Assembly: GCA_016875475.1 (NCBI GenBank)
Contig: VGRB01000005.1
Location: 1-38,156 of the forward strand
Direction: 5' to 3'
DNA length: 38,156 nt
DNA from: Deltaproteobacteria bacterium
GTDB lineage: Bacteria; Myxococcota_A; UBA9042; DTJE01
The notes under the pieces were generated by a model. That model saw only the letters and a program-made list of their open reading frames with translations. It was not told the DNA's origin and did not search any database. A program made the position numbers and the translations under genes. Each line of letters opens with the position of its first letter. Positions within the stretch are counted from its first letter, which is position 1. Positions 5,214-16,000 of the stretch are shown here, one piece after another.

Positions 5214-8093
5214 ATGGCTGGAGGCGAGGCGGCGAAGCCGCGCGGGTCCCGACCCAGGTCGGGAGGGGCGGGACCGAAGACCGGCGGGGCCGAGGCGCGG
5301 ACCTACACCCATCCGGAGGCCGACAGCCCGCTCAGGCCCGAGGTCGGCACGCAGGCTCAGTTCCGCAAGAAGCTGCCCCCCGTCCGCTGCCTGTTCGACT
5401 CGTCCCTGTCGCCGGCCCTGGACTGGGACGGCCGGAACGCCGCACGCGAAACCGGCGAGTGGCTGATCGCGCGGATCGAGGAGGCCGCGGCCCTGCCGCC
5501 ACCCCACCTGTTCGACCGCCCCCGCGAGTTGTCCGACCCGGACGGCCGCGTACGGCTCGCCGCGTGCGGGTTGGCCGACGCGGTGGAGCACCTGAAGCGA
5601 ATGAGCGCACCGTTCCTGGATTGGGCCGGCAAGGCCGAGCGGCAGTCGTTCGACGTGCCCACGCTGCCGCTGTTCGTCCACGAACGGCTGTCCACACGGG
5701 GGATCATCGAGACGCTGAAAGGGCACCGGCGCGACCCGGCGGACCAGCTCGGACTGTTTTCCGACCCTGCCCACCCCGTGGTGGACCAGGTCCTGAAGGC
5801 GTACGAGTACCGGGACCGATGGGTGAACCGGCTCGTGCTCGGCGACTCCCTTGTCGTGATGAACTCCCTGCTGCGCTACGAGGGACTGGGCGGGCAGGTC
5901 CAGTGCATCTACATGGACCCGCCGTACGGGGTGAAGTTCGGGTCGAACTTCCAGCCGTTCGTGCGGAAGCGGACGGTCGAGCACAACAACGACCTGGACA
6001 TGACCCGCGAGCCCGAGATGGTGAAGGCCTACCGGGACACGTGGGAGCTGGGTCTCCATTCGTACCTGACCTACCTCCGCGATCGCCTGCTCCTGTGCCG
6101 AGACCTGCTTTCGCCGAGCGGCAGCATCTTCGTCCAGATCAGCGACGACAACGTCCACCACGTGCGCGAGGTGATGGACGAGGTGTTCGGGGATGAGAAC
6201 CGCGTCAACCAGATATCGTTTGTCCGCGGCGGCCAGCAGACGAAAGGGCTGGGACTCGCCACCACGGCGGACTACATTCTGTGGTACGCACGGGACAAGG
6301 ACAGGGCGCGCATCACCCCCCTCCTCCTCGACGACGGAGGGTGGGCCGCGCGATCCCTCGACCTGCGGATGGAAATGCCAGATGGACAGCGCAGGCGCTA
6401 CGATCCCGCCCAGGCTCTGCCCGAAGAAGCGCGTCTCTTCACTCACCGGGCAATGGAATCCGCCCGCGAGACGGGGAGCACCCTGAATCGGTTCCCCATC
6501 GAGTTCGAGGGCAGGACATTCCGGCCCAGGCGCGGATGGTCCACCACTCCGGAAGGGGCGGAGAGATTGAAGTCCGCCCGGCGCCTGCTTTCCACGGAGA
6601 ATTCGCTCCGATTCCTCGTCTATCTCGACGACTTCCCCTACTCGGTTCTTACCGCGAACTGGACCGACACCGGCACCGGGAGTTTCACCGAGGCCAAGTC
6701 GTACGTCGTGCAGACGTCGGTCAAGGTAATCCAGCGCTGCCTCCTCATGACCACCCAGCCCGGGGACCTCGTGCTGGACCCGACCTGCGGGTCGGGAACC
6801 ACCCCGTTCGTCGCGGAGCAGTGGGGTCGCCGGTGGATCGCGATCGACACGAGCCGGGTGCCGCTTGCGCTCGCGCGCCAGCGGCTGCTGACAGCGACCT
6901 ACCCGTACTACCAGCTCCAGGACGAGGGCCGCGGCCCGGGCGGCGGCTTCGTGTACAAGCGGCGGCGGAACAGCCGCGGCGAGGAGGACGGCGGCATCGT
7001 GCCGCACGTGACCCTGAAGTCGATCGCGAACGACGAGCCTCCCGAGGAGGAGGTCCTCGTGGACCGGCCCGAGGTCCGAGGCGGGGTCACCCGCGTTTCC
7101 GGGCCGTTCGTGGTGGAGGCCACGATCCCGGCGCCGATGGACTGGGAAGGCGACGGCGTGCCGGACACCGGCGCGGAGGCGTCCGCGGAGTACGTGTCGT
7201 TCTCCGCGCGGATGCTCGAGGTCCTGCGGAGGTCGCCCGTGCTCCACCTGGGCGGCGGCGCGACGGTGAGGCTTCGCGGCATCCGCCCCCCTGCGAAGAC
7301 CCTGTGCCTGTCCGCCGAGGCCCTGATCGACGCGCCCTCGCCGGAAGCGGCGGCAGGGGGGCAGGGTGGCCAGGGCCTGGCCGAGCCCGCGCGGGACTAC
7401 CCGTCGCAGGGCCGCGAGGGCCGGCAGGGCGTCGCGATCGTGTTCGGGCCCGAGAACGGGGCGGTCAGCGAGAAGCTGGTCTACGAGGCCGCGCGCGAGG
7501 GCTACGCGAAGGGCTACCGGCACCTCTACGTGATCGGGTTCGCGATCCAGCCCGGTGCCCGCGAACTGGTCGATTCGTGTGACCGCGCGGTGGGACTCCC
7601 CGCGACGTACGTTCAAGCGACCACGGACCTGATGATGGGCGACCTGCTGAAGAACCTCCGCAGCAGCCAGATCTTCAGCGTGTGCGGGCTCCCCGATGTG
7701 GTGCTGCGCCGCGCCGGGGCGCCTTCGACCGGCGAAGTGGGCTCGCGCGGGACCCGCTACGAGGTGGAGTTGAAGGGCCTCGACGTCTTCGACCCGTCCA
7801 CGATGGAGGTCGTCCACCGGCGCGGGGACGACGTGCCCGCGTGGCTCCTCGACACGGACTACAACGGGCTCTGCTTCCACGTGAACCAGGCGTTCTTCCC
7901 GCGCACCTCCGCCTGGGAGAACCTGAAGCGCGCGCTGAAGGCGTCCTACGACGAGTCGGTCTGGGACCACCTCGCCGGTACGATCAGCGCGGCGTTCGAG
8001 GCCGGCGATCACCGGCGGATCGCGGTCAAGGTGATCGACGACCGCGGCAACGAGTTGATGGTGATCAAGGACCTGTCCGAGGCGGGCCGATGA
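5214..8093 (+). CDS. Type III-like adenine-specific DNA methyltransferase (Mod), locus 1
   Basis: This 959-residue protein should transfer methyl groups to adenine in a specific site and provide target specificity for the nuclease two genes downstream. The catalytic motif DPPY is at 235-238 and the AdoMet motif DPTCGSG at 522-528. DPPY before the AdoMet motif marks the beta class. The roughly 280 residues between them hold the target-recognition domain, whose DNA is clearly lower in GC than the flanks. A long C-terminal extension (600-959, with VAIVFGPENGAVSEKLVYEA) is typical of methyltransferases paired with BPTD_3080-type nucleases. I start at ATG 5214, preceded by GAGGAGG at about 9 nt; the ORF track begins upstream without support. 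The stop overlaps the next ATG (ATGA), so the three genes form one operon. Confidence 0.9.
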   Translation: MAGGEAAKPRGSRPRSGGAGPKTGGAEARTYTHPEADSPLRPEVGTQAQFRKKLPPVRCLFDSSLSPALDWDGRNAARETGEWLIARIEEAAALPPPHLFDRPRELSDPDGRVRLAACGLADAVEHLKRMSAPFLDWAGKAERQSFDVPTLPLFVHERLSTRGIIETLKGHRRDPADQLGLFSDPAHPVVDQVLKAYEYRDRWVNRLVLGDSLVVMNSLLRYEGLGGQVQCIYMDPPYGVKFGSNFQPFVRKRTVEHNNDLDMTREPEMVKAYRDTWELGLHSYLTYLRDRLLLCRDLLSPSGSIFVQISDDNVHHVREVMDEVFGDENRVNQISFVRGGQQTKGLGLATTADYILWYARDKDRARITPLLLDDGGWAARSLDLRMEMPDGQRRRYDPAQALPEEARLFTHRAMESARETGSTLNRFPIEFEGRTFRPRRGWSTTPEGAERLKSARRLLSTENSLRFLVYLDDFPYSVLTANWTDTGTGSFTEAKSYVVQTSVKVIQRCLLMTTQPGDLVLDPTCGSGTTPFVAEQWGRRWIAIDTSRVPLALARQRLLTATYPYYQLQDEGRGPGGGFVYKRRRNSRGEEDGGIVPHVTLKSIANDEPPEEEVLVDRPEVRGGVTRVSGPFVVEATIPAPMDWEGDGVPDTGAEASAEYVSFSARMLEVLRRSPVLHLGGGATVRLRGIRPPAKTLCLSAEALIDAPSPEAAAGGQGGQGLAEPARDYPSQGREGRQGVAIVFGPENGAVSEKLVYEAAREGYAKGYRHLYVIGFAIQPGARELVDSCDRAVGLPATYVQATTDLMMGDLLKNLRSSQIFSVCGLPDVVLRRAGAPSTGEVGSRGTRYEVELKGLDVFDPSTMEVVHRRGDDVPAWLLDTDYNGLCFHVNQAFFPRTSAWENLKRALKASYDESVWDHLAGTISAAFEAGDHRRIAVKVIDDRGNELMVIKDLSEAGR

Positions 8094-9772
8094 TCTCGAA
8101 GGTCGTGCTCAGGCGGTTCAAGCGGTTCGCGGAGGCGACGTTCGACGTCGGCGGCCACGTGGTGCTCGCCGGGCCGAACAACAGCGGCAAGACCACGCTT
8201 CTGCAGGCGATTGCCGCGTGGGCCCTGGCGCTCGGGCGCTGGAGGGGCCTCAACGACTTCAACCGGCGCCGTGGCGGGTTCGCGAAGGCGCCCGTGGCTC
8301 GACGGGACTTCTCCGCGGTGCCGCTCCGCGCCTTCGGCCATCTGTGGAACGACCTGAAATACCGGGGGGCGATCGAGATCGAGGTGACCGGGGAGCGCGG
8401 CTGGGCGATCCCGATGGAGTTCCTGCCGAACACCACGGAGCAGGTCTTCGTCCGGCCCTGTCCGAAGGTCGCGGACCTGAAGACCATCAAGGCGCACCTG
8501 AAGGATCCGTCGATCCTCCCGGTCGTGTTCATCCCCCCCATGACCGGCCTCGGCACCGAGGAGCCGGTCTATACGCGACCCAAGATCGACCAGCTCCTTG
8601 GCCAGGCCCGGACCGGGGAGGTGCTCCGGAACCTGCTCGTGGAGGCCCACGCGACCGAGGACGCGTGGCAGCGCCTGCAAGACTCGGTCGGCCGGCTCTT
8701 CCGGTACGAGATGGCACCGCCTGATCCTCGCGGCGCCAACATCGTTGCCGAATACCGGACGCGGCCGGGCGGGCCGCTGCTCGACGTCGCGAGCGCCGGG
8801 AGCGGCTTCCAGCAGGTCCTGATGCTGCTCGCGTTCCTGCACACGCGCCGGGGCGCGGTCCTCCTGCTGGACGAGCCGGACGCGCACCTCCACGTCATCC
8901 TCCAGGACGCGATCTACAACGAGTTGCGGGGCGTCGCGCAGTGCTACGGGTCCCAGCTCGTCATCGCGACGCACTCCGAGGTCATCGTCAACGCGGTCGA
9001 GCCGCGCATGATCTGCGCGCTCCTCGACAAGCCGGTGCGCCTGGCGTGTCAGGACGATCGCAACCGCCTGATCCTTTCGCTCAAGGTGCTGACCAACGAG
9101 GACGTCCTCCTGGCGATGAACGCGAGGGGGGTCCTCTACCTCGAGGACCGCACGGACTTCGAGATCCTGCGGGCCTGGGCGAAGACGCTCCGCCACCCGG
9201 CGTACGAGTTGTTGACCACGCGCCTCATGTGGAAGAAGACAGTCATCCAGGCCCGCGACGACGCGAAGGGCATGCAGTCGAGAGACCATTTCGCCGCGCT
9301 CCGGCTCGTGCACGACGGCTTCCGCGGAGTCGAGCTGGTCGACGGTGACGGTCACCCCGATCTCGCGACCAGCGACGTGGGCGACGGGCCGATGACGCGC
9401 CTCCGGTGGCGCCGGTACGAGATCGAGAGCTACCTGCTCCATCCTGCCGCGCTCGAGCGGTTCGTGAGACTCATGGTGGGCGAGGGAGCGGCGGCGCTCG
9501 CGATCGAGGAGATGCGGGTCGCGCTCCGACGGGAGTTCCGCGAGGCCGTCGATGCCCTTGGCGCTCCGGAGGACCGCCATCCGCTTCTCGAGGCACTGCT
9601 TCAGATGAAGAAGGCCCGGACCTCGCTGCTTCCGCCCATCCTCGAGGCGGCCGGCATTGTCGGGTTCGACTACACGCGGTATTTCGAGATTGCGGAGGGA
9701 ATGCTTCCCGAGGAGATCCACCCCGAGGTGATCGAGAAGCTCGACGCCATCGTGAAGGCGTTCCCGCCATGA
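8090..9772 (+). CDS. OLD-like AAA ATPase with TOPRIM-like C-terminus
   Basis: The protein has 560 residues from the ATG that overlaps the mod stop by 4 nt. The N-terminal ABC-type ATPase half starts MISKVVLRRFKRFAEATFDV, with Walker A GPNNSGKTT (28-36). A signature-like GSGFQQVLMLLAF precedes Walker B LLLDEPDAHLH (D261-E262) and the H-loop ATHSE (about 295). The C-terminal half has a TOPRIM-like YLEDRTDFEILRAWA (about 350) and an acidic DGDGHPD strand (about 418), as in OLD-family nucleases. It is sandwiched between a methyltransferase and a restriction helicase with overlaps on both sides. I infer that it works in or regulates the restriction complex, perhaps adding a second nicking activity. 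Whether the TOPRIM acidic residues are complete cannot be settled by eye. Confidence 0.8.
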   Translation: MISKVVLRRFKRFAEATFDVGGHVVLAGPNNSGKTTLLQAIAAWALALGRWRGLNDFNRRRGGFAKAPVARRDFSAVPLRAFGHLWNDLKYRGAIEIEVTGERGWAIPMEFLPNTTEQVFVRPCPKVADLKTIKAHLKDPSILPVVFIPPMTGLGTEEPVYTRPKIDQLLGQARTGEVLRNLLVEAHATEDAWQRLQDSVGRLFRYEMAPPDPRGANIVAEYRTRPGGPLLDVASAGSGFQQVLMLLAFLHTRRGAVLLLDEPDAHLHVILQDAIYNELRGVAQCYGSQLVIATHSEVIVNAVEPRMICALLDKPVRLACQDDRNRLILSLKVLTNEDVLLAMNARGVLYLEDRTDFEILRAWAKTLRHPAYELLTTRLMWKKTVIQARDDAKGMQSRDHFAALRLVHDGFRGVELVDGDGHPDLATSDVGDGPMTRLRWRRYEIESYLLHPAALERFVRLMVGEGAAALAIEEMRVALRREFREAVDALGAPEDRHPLLEALLQMKKARTSLLPPILEAAGIVGFDYTRYFEIAEGMLPEEIHPEVIEKLDAIVKAFPP

Positions 9773-12700
9773 TCGACTTCGAGGTCCCGCAGCCGATCCT
9801 GAACTCGCCGTTCGGCGAGCCGCGGCACTACTGGCGCATCGTCGAGGGGCGGAGCCCGGAGCGCGTGGAAGGGCGCCGTCCTCCCATCTACTTCTACCGG
9901 CCTCCGGGCCGCGACGCATCCGCCGGGAGGGGGGGCTCGACCGGCACCGCGATCGAGATGAAGCTGGTCTCGCGGATCCGCGCGCGGCTCGCGGCCTGGC
10001 GCGAGGAAGGCTACCCGGGAGTCAGCCGCACCACGCTGGAGCTGCTCCGCTACTGGCGGCGCGAGGGACGCGAGTTCCGCCTGTTCTTCGCGCAGCTCGA
10101 GGCTGCCGAGGCGGTTCTGTTCCTGACCGAGGCGCGGTCCGACTTCCTGCAAGGGGTGGAAGTCCCCCCCGACATGCCCCCCGACGGGCACGAGCCGGGG
10201 ACCGCGGGGTTCCGGCGGTACGCGTGCAAGATGGCCACCGGCAGCGGCAAGACGATGGTCATGGGGATGCTTGCGGCGTGGAGCATCCTGAACAAGGTCA
10301 ACGATCGCGCGGACGCGAGGTTCTCGGACGTCGTGCTCGTGGTGTGCCCGAACGTCACGATCCGCAACCGGCTCCAGGAGTTGCGCCCGGAGACCGGGGA
10401 AGCGAGCCTGTACCGGCGTCGGGACCTTGTCCCCCCTCACCTGATGCCCGACCTGAACAGGGGACGGGTGCTGGTGACCAACTGGCACGTTTTCGAGCCG
10501 CAGCCGGTGCAGGTGGGGGGCGTTGCCGCGAAGGTGGCGAAGGCCGGCGTCGAGAGGCGGCAGCGCGAGGTCATCACGATCGGGCCGAAGACGACGACCG
10601 CACGCGGGCGGAGGTACCTCACCGTCGAGGACTTCGAACGGCAGGTCGCCGCGGGCATGCTCGCGGTGGTCGACGAGGAGCGGGACGTCGCGGGGAGCCT
10701 GCACCGGGTCACGGTCGACTCGGTCCGCTACGTGGAGAGCGATGCCTCGGTCGTTGCCCGGGTCCTCGGTCGGGAGGTGGGCGGCAAACAGAACGTCCTC
10801 GTGTTCAACGACGAGGCGCACCACGCGTACCGGATCCGCCGGGACGAGCCGGAAGGGCCGGACGAGGCCGACCTGTTCGGGGACGAGGGCGAGACGGCCG
10901 ATTTCGTGGCCGAAGCCACGGTCTGGGTGGACGGCCTCGATCGGATCCACCGGCTCCGCGGGATCAACTTCTGCGTCGACCTGTCCGCGACACCGTACTA
11001 CCTTGCCCGGGTCGGACAGGACACGAACCGGACGTTCCCATGGGTCGTCAGCGATTTCGGCCTGATCGACGCCATCGAGTCCGGGCTCGTGAAGATCCCG
11101 CAACTCGCGGTCAGGGACACGACCGGCGCGCAGATCCCGGGCTACTTCAACATCTGGCGGTGGATCCTCCCGCAGTTGTCGCCCGCGGAGCGCGGCGGCA
11201 CGAAGAGCGGCGCGAAACCCGAGGCCGTCCTGAAGTGGGCTGCCACTCCGATCGCGATGCTCGGCGGGTTGTGGGACGAGTTGCGGGCGCACTGGGCGGC
11301 GACGCGAAGCGAGGGCGGCACGCCGCCGGTCTTCATCCTGGTCTGCAAGGACACGCGTCTGGCGAGCGTCGTCTTCGACTGGCTCGCCAACGACCAGCCG
11401 CCGCACGGGATCCCCCGGTCCGGCCTCGACGAGCTGAAGAACACGAACGGGAGCGTCCGCACGATCCGCGTGGACTCGAAGGTGGTGTCGGAGACGGACA
11501 CGGAACAGGCGAAGAGCGACGAGACGGCCTGGATGCGCACCACCCTCGACACGGTGGGGCGCGCGAAATGGCCCACGGACCTGCTGGACCGGCCGATCCG
11601 TCCGGACGGCTTCGAGGCGCTCGCCGCCCGGCTCGATCGGCCTCTGCATCCGCCGGGCCGGGACATCCGCTGCATCGTCAGCGTCGGCATGCTGACGGAG
11701 GGCTGGGACTGCAACACCGTGACGCACATCGTCGGGCTCAGGCCGTTCATGTCGCAGTTGCTCTGCGAACAGGTCGTCGGAAGGGGCCTTCGGCGCACCT
11801 CGTACGAGGTCGGCGCGGACGGCCTTCTGACGGAGGAGGTCGCGAAGGTCTTCGGCGTCCCGTTCGAGGTGATCCCGTTCAAGGAGAACCCTCACGGCAA
11901 GGCCCCGCCGCCCGAACTGCGCCACCACGTGCGCGCGCTTCCCGAGCGCGCCGGGCTCCGGATCGACTTCCCTCGCGTCGAGGGCTACCGGCAGGCGATC
12001 CGCGACCGCGTTGTGGTGGACTGGGACGCGATCGCGCCGGTGACACTCGACCCGTTCCGGATCCCCCCCGAGGTCGAGATGAAGGCGGGGCTGCCGACGA
12101 ACCAGGGCCGCCACGGCCTGACCGGCCCCGGCCGCCTGGAACGGGTGGACCTCAGTCCGTATCGCGCCGGCCGCCGCGTGCAGGAACTCGAGTTCGAGCT
12201 TGCCCGCGACCTGACCGCCCAGTTCGCGACGAGGACTGGCTGCCAGGTGCCCCGGCACCGGCTGTTCCCGCAGATGCGCACGGTCGTGCACCGGTTCCTG
12301 GGCGAGTGCGTGCGGCCGATCGAGCCGGCCTGCACGCTCGATGCGTTCCTGTCACCGTACTACGGATGGGTGATGGAGCGACTGGTCGAGGCCATCCGGC
12401 CGGACACGAATGCGGGCGAGGCGCCCGAGCTGCCGCGCTACGAGACGCACCGGCCTTCCGGCTCGACGGCCGACGTCAGCTTCTGGACGACCCGGGACGT
12501 GCGCGAGGTCGTGCACAGCCATCTGAATTGCGCGGTGATGGACACGACCCGCTGGGAACAGAGCGCGTCCTACCTGATCGACTCGAGCCCGCTCGTGGAA
12601 TCCTTCGCGAAGAACGCCGGACTCGGTCTCGCGATCCCGTACCTTCACGACGACCAGTCGCACGACTACGTGCCGGACTTCATCGTCCGGCTTCGCGGCG

Positions 12701-12891
12701 ACCCGCAGGTCCACCTGATCCTCGAGACCAAGGGCTACGACCAGCGCGCCGAGATCAAGGAACAGGCGGCGAAGCGCTGGGTCCGGGCGGTGAACGCCGA
12801 CGGCCAGTACGGGACCTGGAGGTACGCTGTCGCCCGGCGGATCGGGGACATCCCCGTGCTGCTCCGCGAAGCGAGCAGCGCCCCCGTCTGA
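9769..12891 (+). CDS. BPTD_3080-family restriction endonuclease (helicase-nuclease)
   Basis: This 1040-residue protein has the layout of the Res subunit of type III-like systems. An N-terminal domain opening MIDFEVPQPILNSPFGEP is typical of the BPTD_3080 family. Helicase motif I is MATGSGKT (155-162), motif II is DEAH (348-351), and DLSATPYY is motif III. GMLTEGWDCN and QVVGRGLRR (from 668) are motifs V and VI. The C-terminus carries a PD-(D/E)xK nuclease: VPD (D970), then LETKG (E986, K988). It should translocate on and cut DNA lacking the partner methylation. The start ATG overlaps the ATPase stop by 4 nt. No clear terminator is seen in the 165 nt that follow. Confidence 0.9.
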   Translation: MIDFEVPQPILNSPFGEPRHYWRIVEGRSPERVEGRRPPIYFYRPPGRDASAGRGGSTGTAIEMKLVSRIRARLAAWREEGYPGVSRTTLELLRYWRREGREFRLFFAQLEAAEAVLFLTEARSDFLQGVEVPPDMPPDGHEPGTAGFRRYACKMATGSGKTMVMGMLAAWSILNKVNDRADARFSDVVLVVCPNVTIRNRLQELRPETGEASLYRRRDLVPPHLMPDLNRGRVLVTNWHVFEPQPVQVGGVAAKVAKAGVERRQREVITIGPKTTTARGRRYLTVEDFERQVAAGMLAVVDEERDVAGSLHRVTVDSVRYVESDASVVARVLGREVGGKQNVLVFNDEAHHAYRIRRDEPEGPDEADLFGDEGETADFVAEATVWVDGLDRIHRLRGINFCVDLSATPYYLARVGQDTNRTFPWVVSDFGLIDAIESGLVKIPQLAVRDTTGAQIPGYFNIWRWILPQLSPAERGGTKSGAKPEAVLKWAATPIAMLGGLWDELRAHWAATRSEGGTPPVFILVCKDTRLASVVFDWLANDQPPHGIPRSGLDELKNTNGSVRTIRVDSKVVSETDTEQAKSDETAWMRTTLDTVGRAKWPTDLLDRPIRPDGFEALAARLDRPLHPPGRDIRCIVSVGMLTEGWDCNTVTHIVGLRPFMSQLLCEQVVGRGLRRTSYEVGADGLLTEEVAKVFGVPFEVIPFKENPHGKAPPPELRHHVRALPERAGLRIDFPRVEGYRQAIRDRVVVDWDAIAPVTLDPFRIPPEVEMKAGLPTNQGRHGLTGPGRLERVDLSPYRAGRRVQELEFELARDLTAQFATRTGCQVPRHRLFPQMRTVVHRFLGECVRPIEPACTLDAFLSPYYGWVMERLVEAIRPDTNAGEAPELPRYETHRPSGSTADVSFWTTRDVREVVHSHLNCAVMDTTRWEQSASYLIDSSPLVESFAKNAGLGLAIPYLHDDQSHDYVPDFIVRLRGDPQVHLILETKGYDQRAEIKEQAAKRWVRAVNADGQYGTWRYAVARRIGDIPVLLREASSAPV

Positions 12892-13056
12892 TCTGCTTCC
12901 GCGTCGTTCCTTCGCGCCGCGCGACGGATATCATGCGGCCTCCCGAAGGATCTGCTTGAGGGTGGCTGACCGCAGGGCGAAGAGGGCCGCGGTGATCTCA
13001 TTGGGTTGACGCGACGGCGCAGAGGGCGCACACGGAGACCGGGCGCAGGACGGTCC

Positions 13057-16000
13057 TCACGGCTGCGGGACGAGGTCGAAATCGATCGTCGGCGGCGCCA
13101 GCACGGACACGGCGCCGGGGCCGCCGAGCACACCGGCCCGCGGGTCGGCCGTGCCGCCGACCACGAGGACGGTGTCGTCCGGGAGCAGGACCGCGGCGTG
13201 CCCCACCCGGACCAGGTCCGGGGCCGCGATCGGGATCTCCACCTGCGCGGCCGGGGCCGGGTCGAAGTCCAGCGCGCACGCGGTCGCGACGCCGCCGGCG
13301 AAGTCGGTGAGCCCGCCCACCAGCGTGACCGAATGGCCTTCCCCCCCGGCGGTCGCGGTGTGCAGGACGCGGGCGGCGCACGGGGCATCGACCGGCGCCA
13401 TCTCGGCCTCGAGGGCCAGGTAGGCCATCCTCAGCGCCTTGCCTGCCGGGGGATCGAGCTTCCAGCCCCCGAGTCCGGATCCGGCGGCGAGTCCCGATCC
13501 GCCCGCGATCAGCACGCGGGACGCGCCCACGTCCGTCGCGGTCGCGAAGTAGCGCGTCGCCCCGAGGCTTCCCTCCGCGAACGCGCCGAGCACGCCTTGC
13601 GCCTGGCGGGACGACTGCCGGAACACGTCGTAGGTCCCGGCCCTGTCGCCTCCCACAAGCACGACCTGGGACAGGCCGAGCGAGGCCGGCGCGACCGCCG
13701 CCCAGGCCGGCGCCACCCGCTGGAAGGACAGGTAAGGTCCCTCCGGGAGCAGGCCGCCCGCGCCCTCGTTCGCCCACGGCGCCCACAGATCGCACCTCCG
13801 GTAGCCCGCGTCCGGGTCCACGGGCAGGGTACCGCCGCCCGCGACCAGCACGGACCCGTCCGCGAGCGGGATCGCGGACGCGAACGCGCGCCCGAGCCGC
13901 ATCGCGTCGGGCTCGCCGTCCGTCCGGGCCGGCGCGGCGAACGTCGCCGTGGCCACGTCGAAGACCTCGTACGACGCGATCGAGTCCGCGCCGTCCCAGG
14001 CGAGCGGGAAGGCCCCGTCCTTCAGGAACCGGACGGATCGCGAGCCGCCGAACAGGAGGACCCGGCCGCCGCCCGGACCCGGGACGAACACGGCCGCGTG
14101 CGCCGCGCGGCCCTCGGCCATGCGGGACTCCACGGGGACGAACGCCCGGGTCACGGGGTCGTAGAGGAACGCGGCATCCGACGGGTGGTCCCACACGTTC
14201 GCGGGATCGCCGGGCGTGGCGGCCGTGAAGCCGCCCGTGACCAGGACCCTTCCGTCCCCGAGCCGGACCGCGGACGGGAACGCCCGGCCGGTCAGCTCCG
14301 CCGGGGGGGGGATCGGCGTGGAAGTCCCGACCCGCCAGAGCGTCAGGTCGAGCGGCGTGGTCCCGCGGGGGACGGCGAGGTCGCGCCTCCGCGCGATCCA
14401 CTTCGGCGTCGGGCTGTCCGTGGTCCGGCCGAGCACCGTGACCGTGACGTCGGGCCGCGCCGGGACGCCAGGGAGGTCGAGTTCGTCGCACGCCTGTTCC
14501 TCGCGCCGGGCGACCTCCTCGTGGTACCCGGTCAGCGGCCGGGGCGCGGTCGCGACGGCGGTGCAGACCTCGGGCCCCGCCTCCTCCCCGAGCCGGTGCA
14601 GCCGGATGGACAGGGTGCCGGTCGCCCTGGTCGCGACCGACGGGGTCGCGGGGCAGATCCCGACCCGCTCGCCGGCCTGGAGGGCGCGCGAAAGCCGGAT
14701 CGCGTTCTCCAGGTGGAGCCCCGTGGTGAGCGCCGCCGGGCACCCCGGGTCCTCGATCAGGTCGTAGTCCCCCGCGGTCCCGTCCGTCCCCCCCGCGGCC
14801 ATCGCGTGCCAGAGGCCGTCGGTCCCGACGCGGTAGACGCGCAGGCCCCGGTCGGGCCAGAGCGTGCCGGGCACGCAGGCGGACGGGCCGGACGCGGCGG
14901 CGGCGGCGCGCGCCAGGTCGACCGCCCCGGCCGTGAGGGGGCCGTCCCCGCAGATGTTGCCGGTGCGCCCGTTCGGGCCGAACGCGCGGGCCACCTCCAT
15001 GTAGCGCGCCCCGAGGTCGGCCTTGCCGCGCTCGCTCGCGCAGACGTAGGTCAGCGGCGAGTAGGCGGTGGGCTGCGGGAGACACTTGCAGTCCCGGAAG
15101 CGCCGGCGGACCCGGTCCTCCTCGCCCGCGGGCACGGGTGACGTCGGGGTCCCGGCGACCGCGTCCCCCATGGTCGCGGCATACAGGACCCGCGCCGGGT
15201 CGGGCTTGAGCGTCTTCAGCCGGTTCGCCGCCTCGCCGGTCGGGACGAGCGGCCCGGGCGCCTTCCCGCACGTGCCGTCCGACAGGCAGCCGTCGTGGTC
15301 CGCGAGGCAGCCGCACGTGCCGTACTGCTCGGCCTTGACCGCCCCGTCCGTGGACGAGCAGTCCTCGCCGTCCGACACGAGCACCACGAGCAGGGTCGCG
15401 TCCGGCCGGTGGAACTCCCGCGCCTGCCCGGCGTTCTCGCCGGCCGGGTCGAGCGCCATCCAGGCGGCCCGCAGTCCCTGGTAGTGGCCGCCGCACGGGC
15501 TCCAGTGCGCGCCCACCATCTCCATGCAGGAGAACAGGCGTTCGGCCACCCGGCGCCGGAGGGCGTCGTCATCCAGGCCGCTCCACCGCGGGTCCCCGGC
15601 CCAGGAGCCCTCTTTCCATTTCCCGACCCACGTCGCCACGGCCTCGGCGTCGAGGACCTTCGGGCCCTCCTCGGCGGGGGGGCAGGAGGCGGTCGGAGGA
15701 GGGAGAAGGCAGCCGGCGTGGGAGTAGTCGCCGCCCTTGTAGAGGCAGCGGTAGGACGGCTTCCCCTGGTCCGCGATGCACACGTCCCCGCAGCGGGGGG
15801 CCGGGTCGCAGACGAGCGTGCACAGGAAGTCCTGCCTCGGGAAGTTCGCGCCGGCGTATCCCTTCGCCGGGTCGCCAGGGTACGTGCAAGTCGGGTGGCA
15901 CTCGGACGCCGAGCACACGCGGCCGCACCGCTCCTCGTCGAACAGGTAGTCGCGGCAGCGCGCGAGGCAGTCTCCGGGGGGCTCGCACCCGTCGGGGCAG

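Noticed and set aside
4893-8012. 1039-codon minus-strand ORF opposite mod
   Set aside because: Antisense shadow of a clear methyltransferase in GC-rich DNA; composition is Arg/Gly/His/Val-rich with no domain. Only its last about 66 codons, outside mod, may be real.
9670-12291. 873-codon minus-strand ORF opposite the BPTD_3080 nuclease
   Set aside because: Antisense shadow of a gene with all helicase and nuclease motifs.
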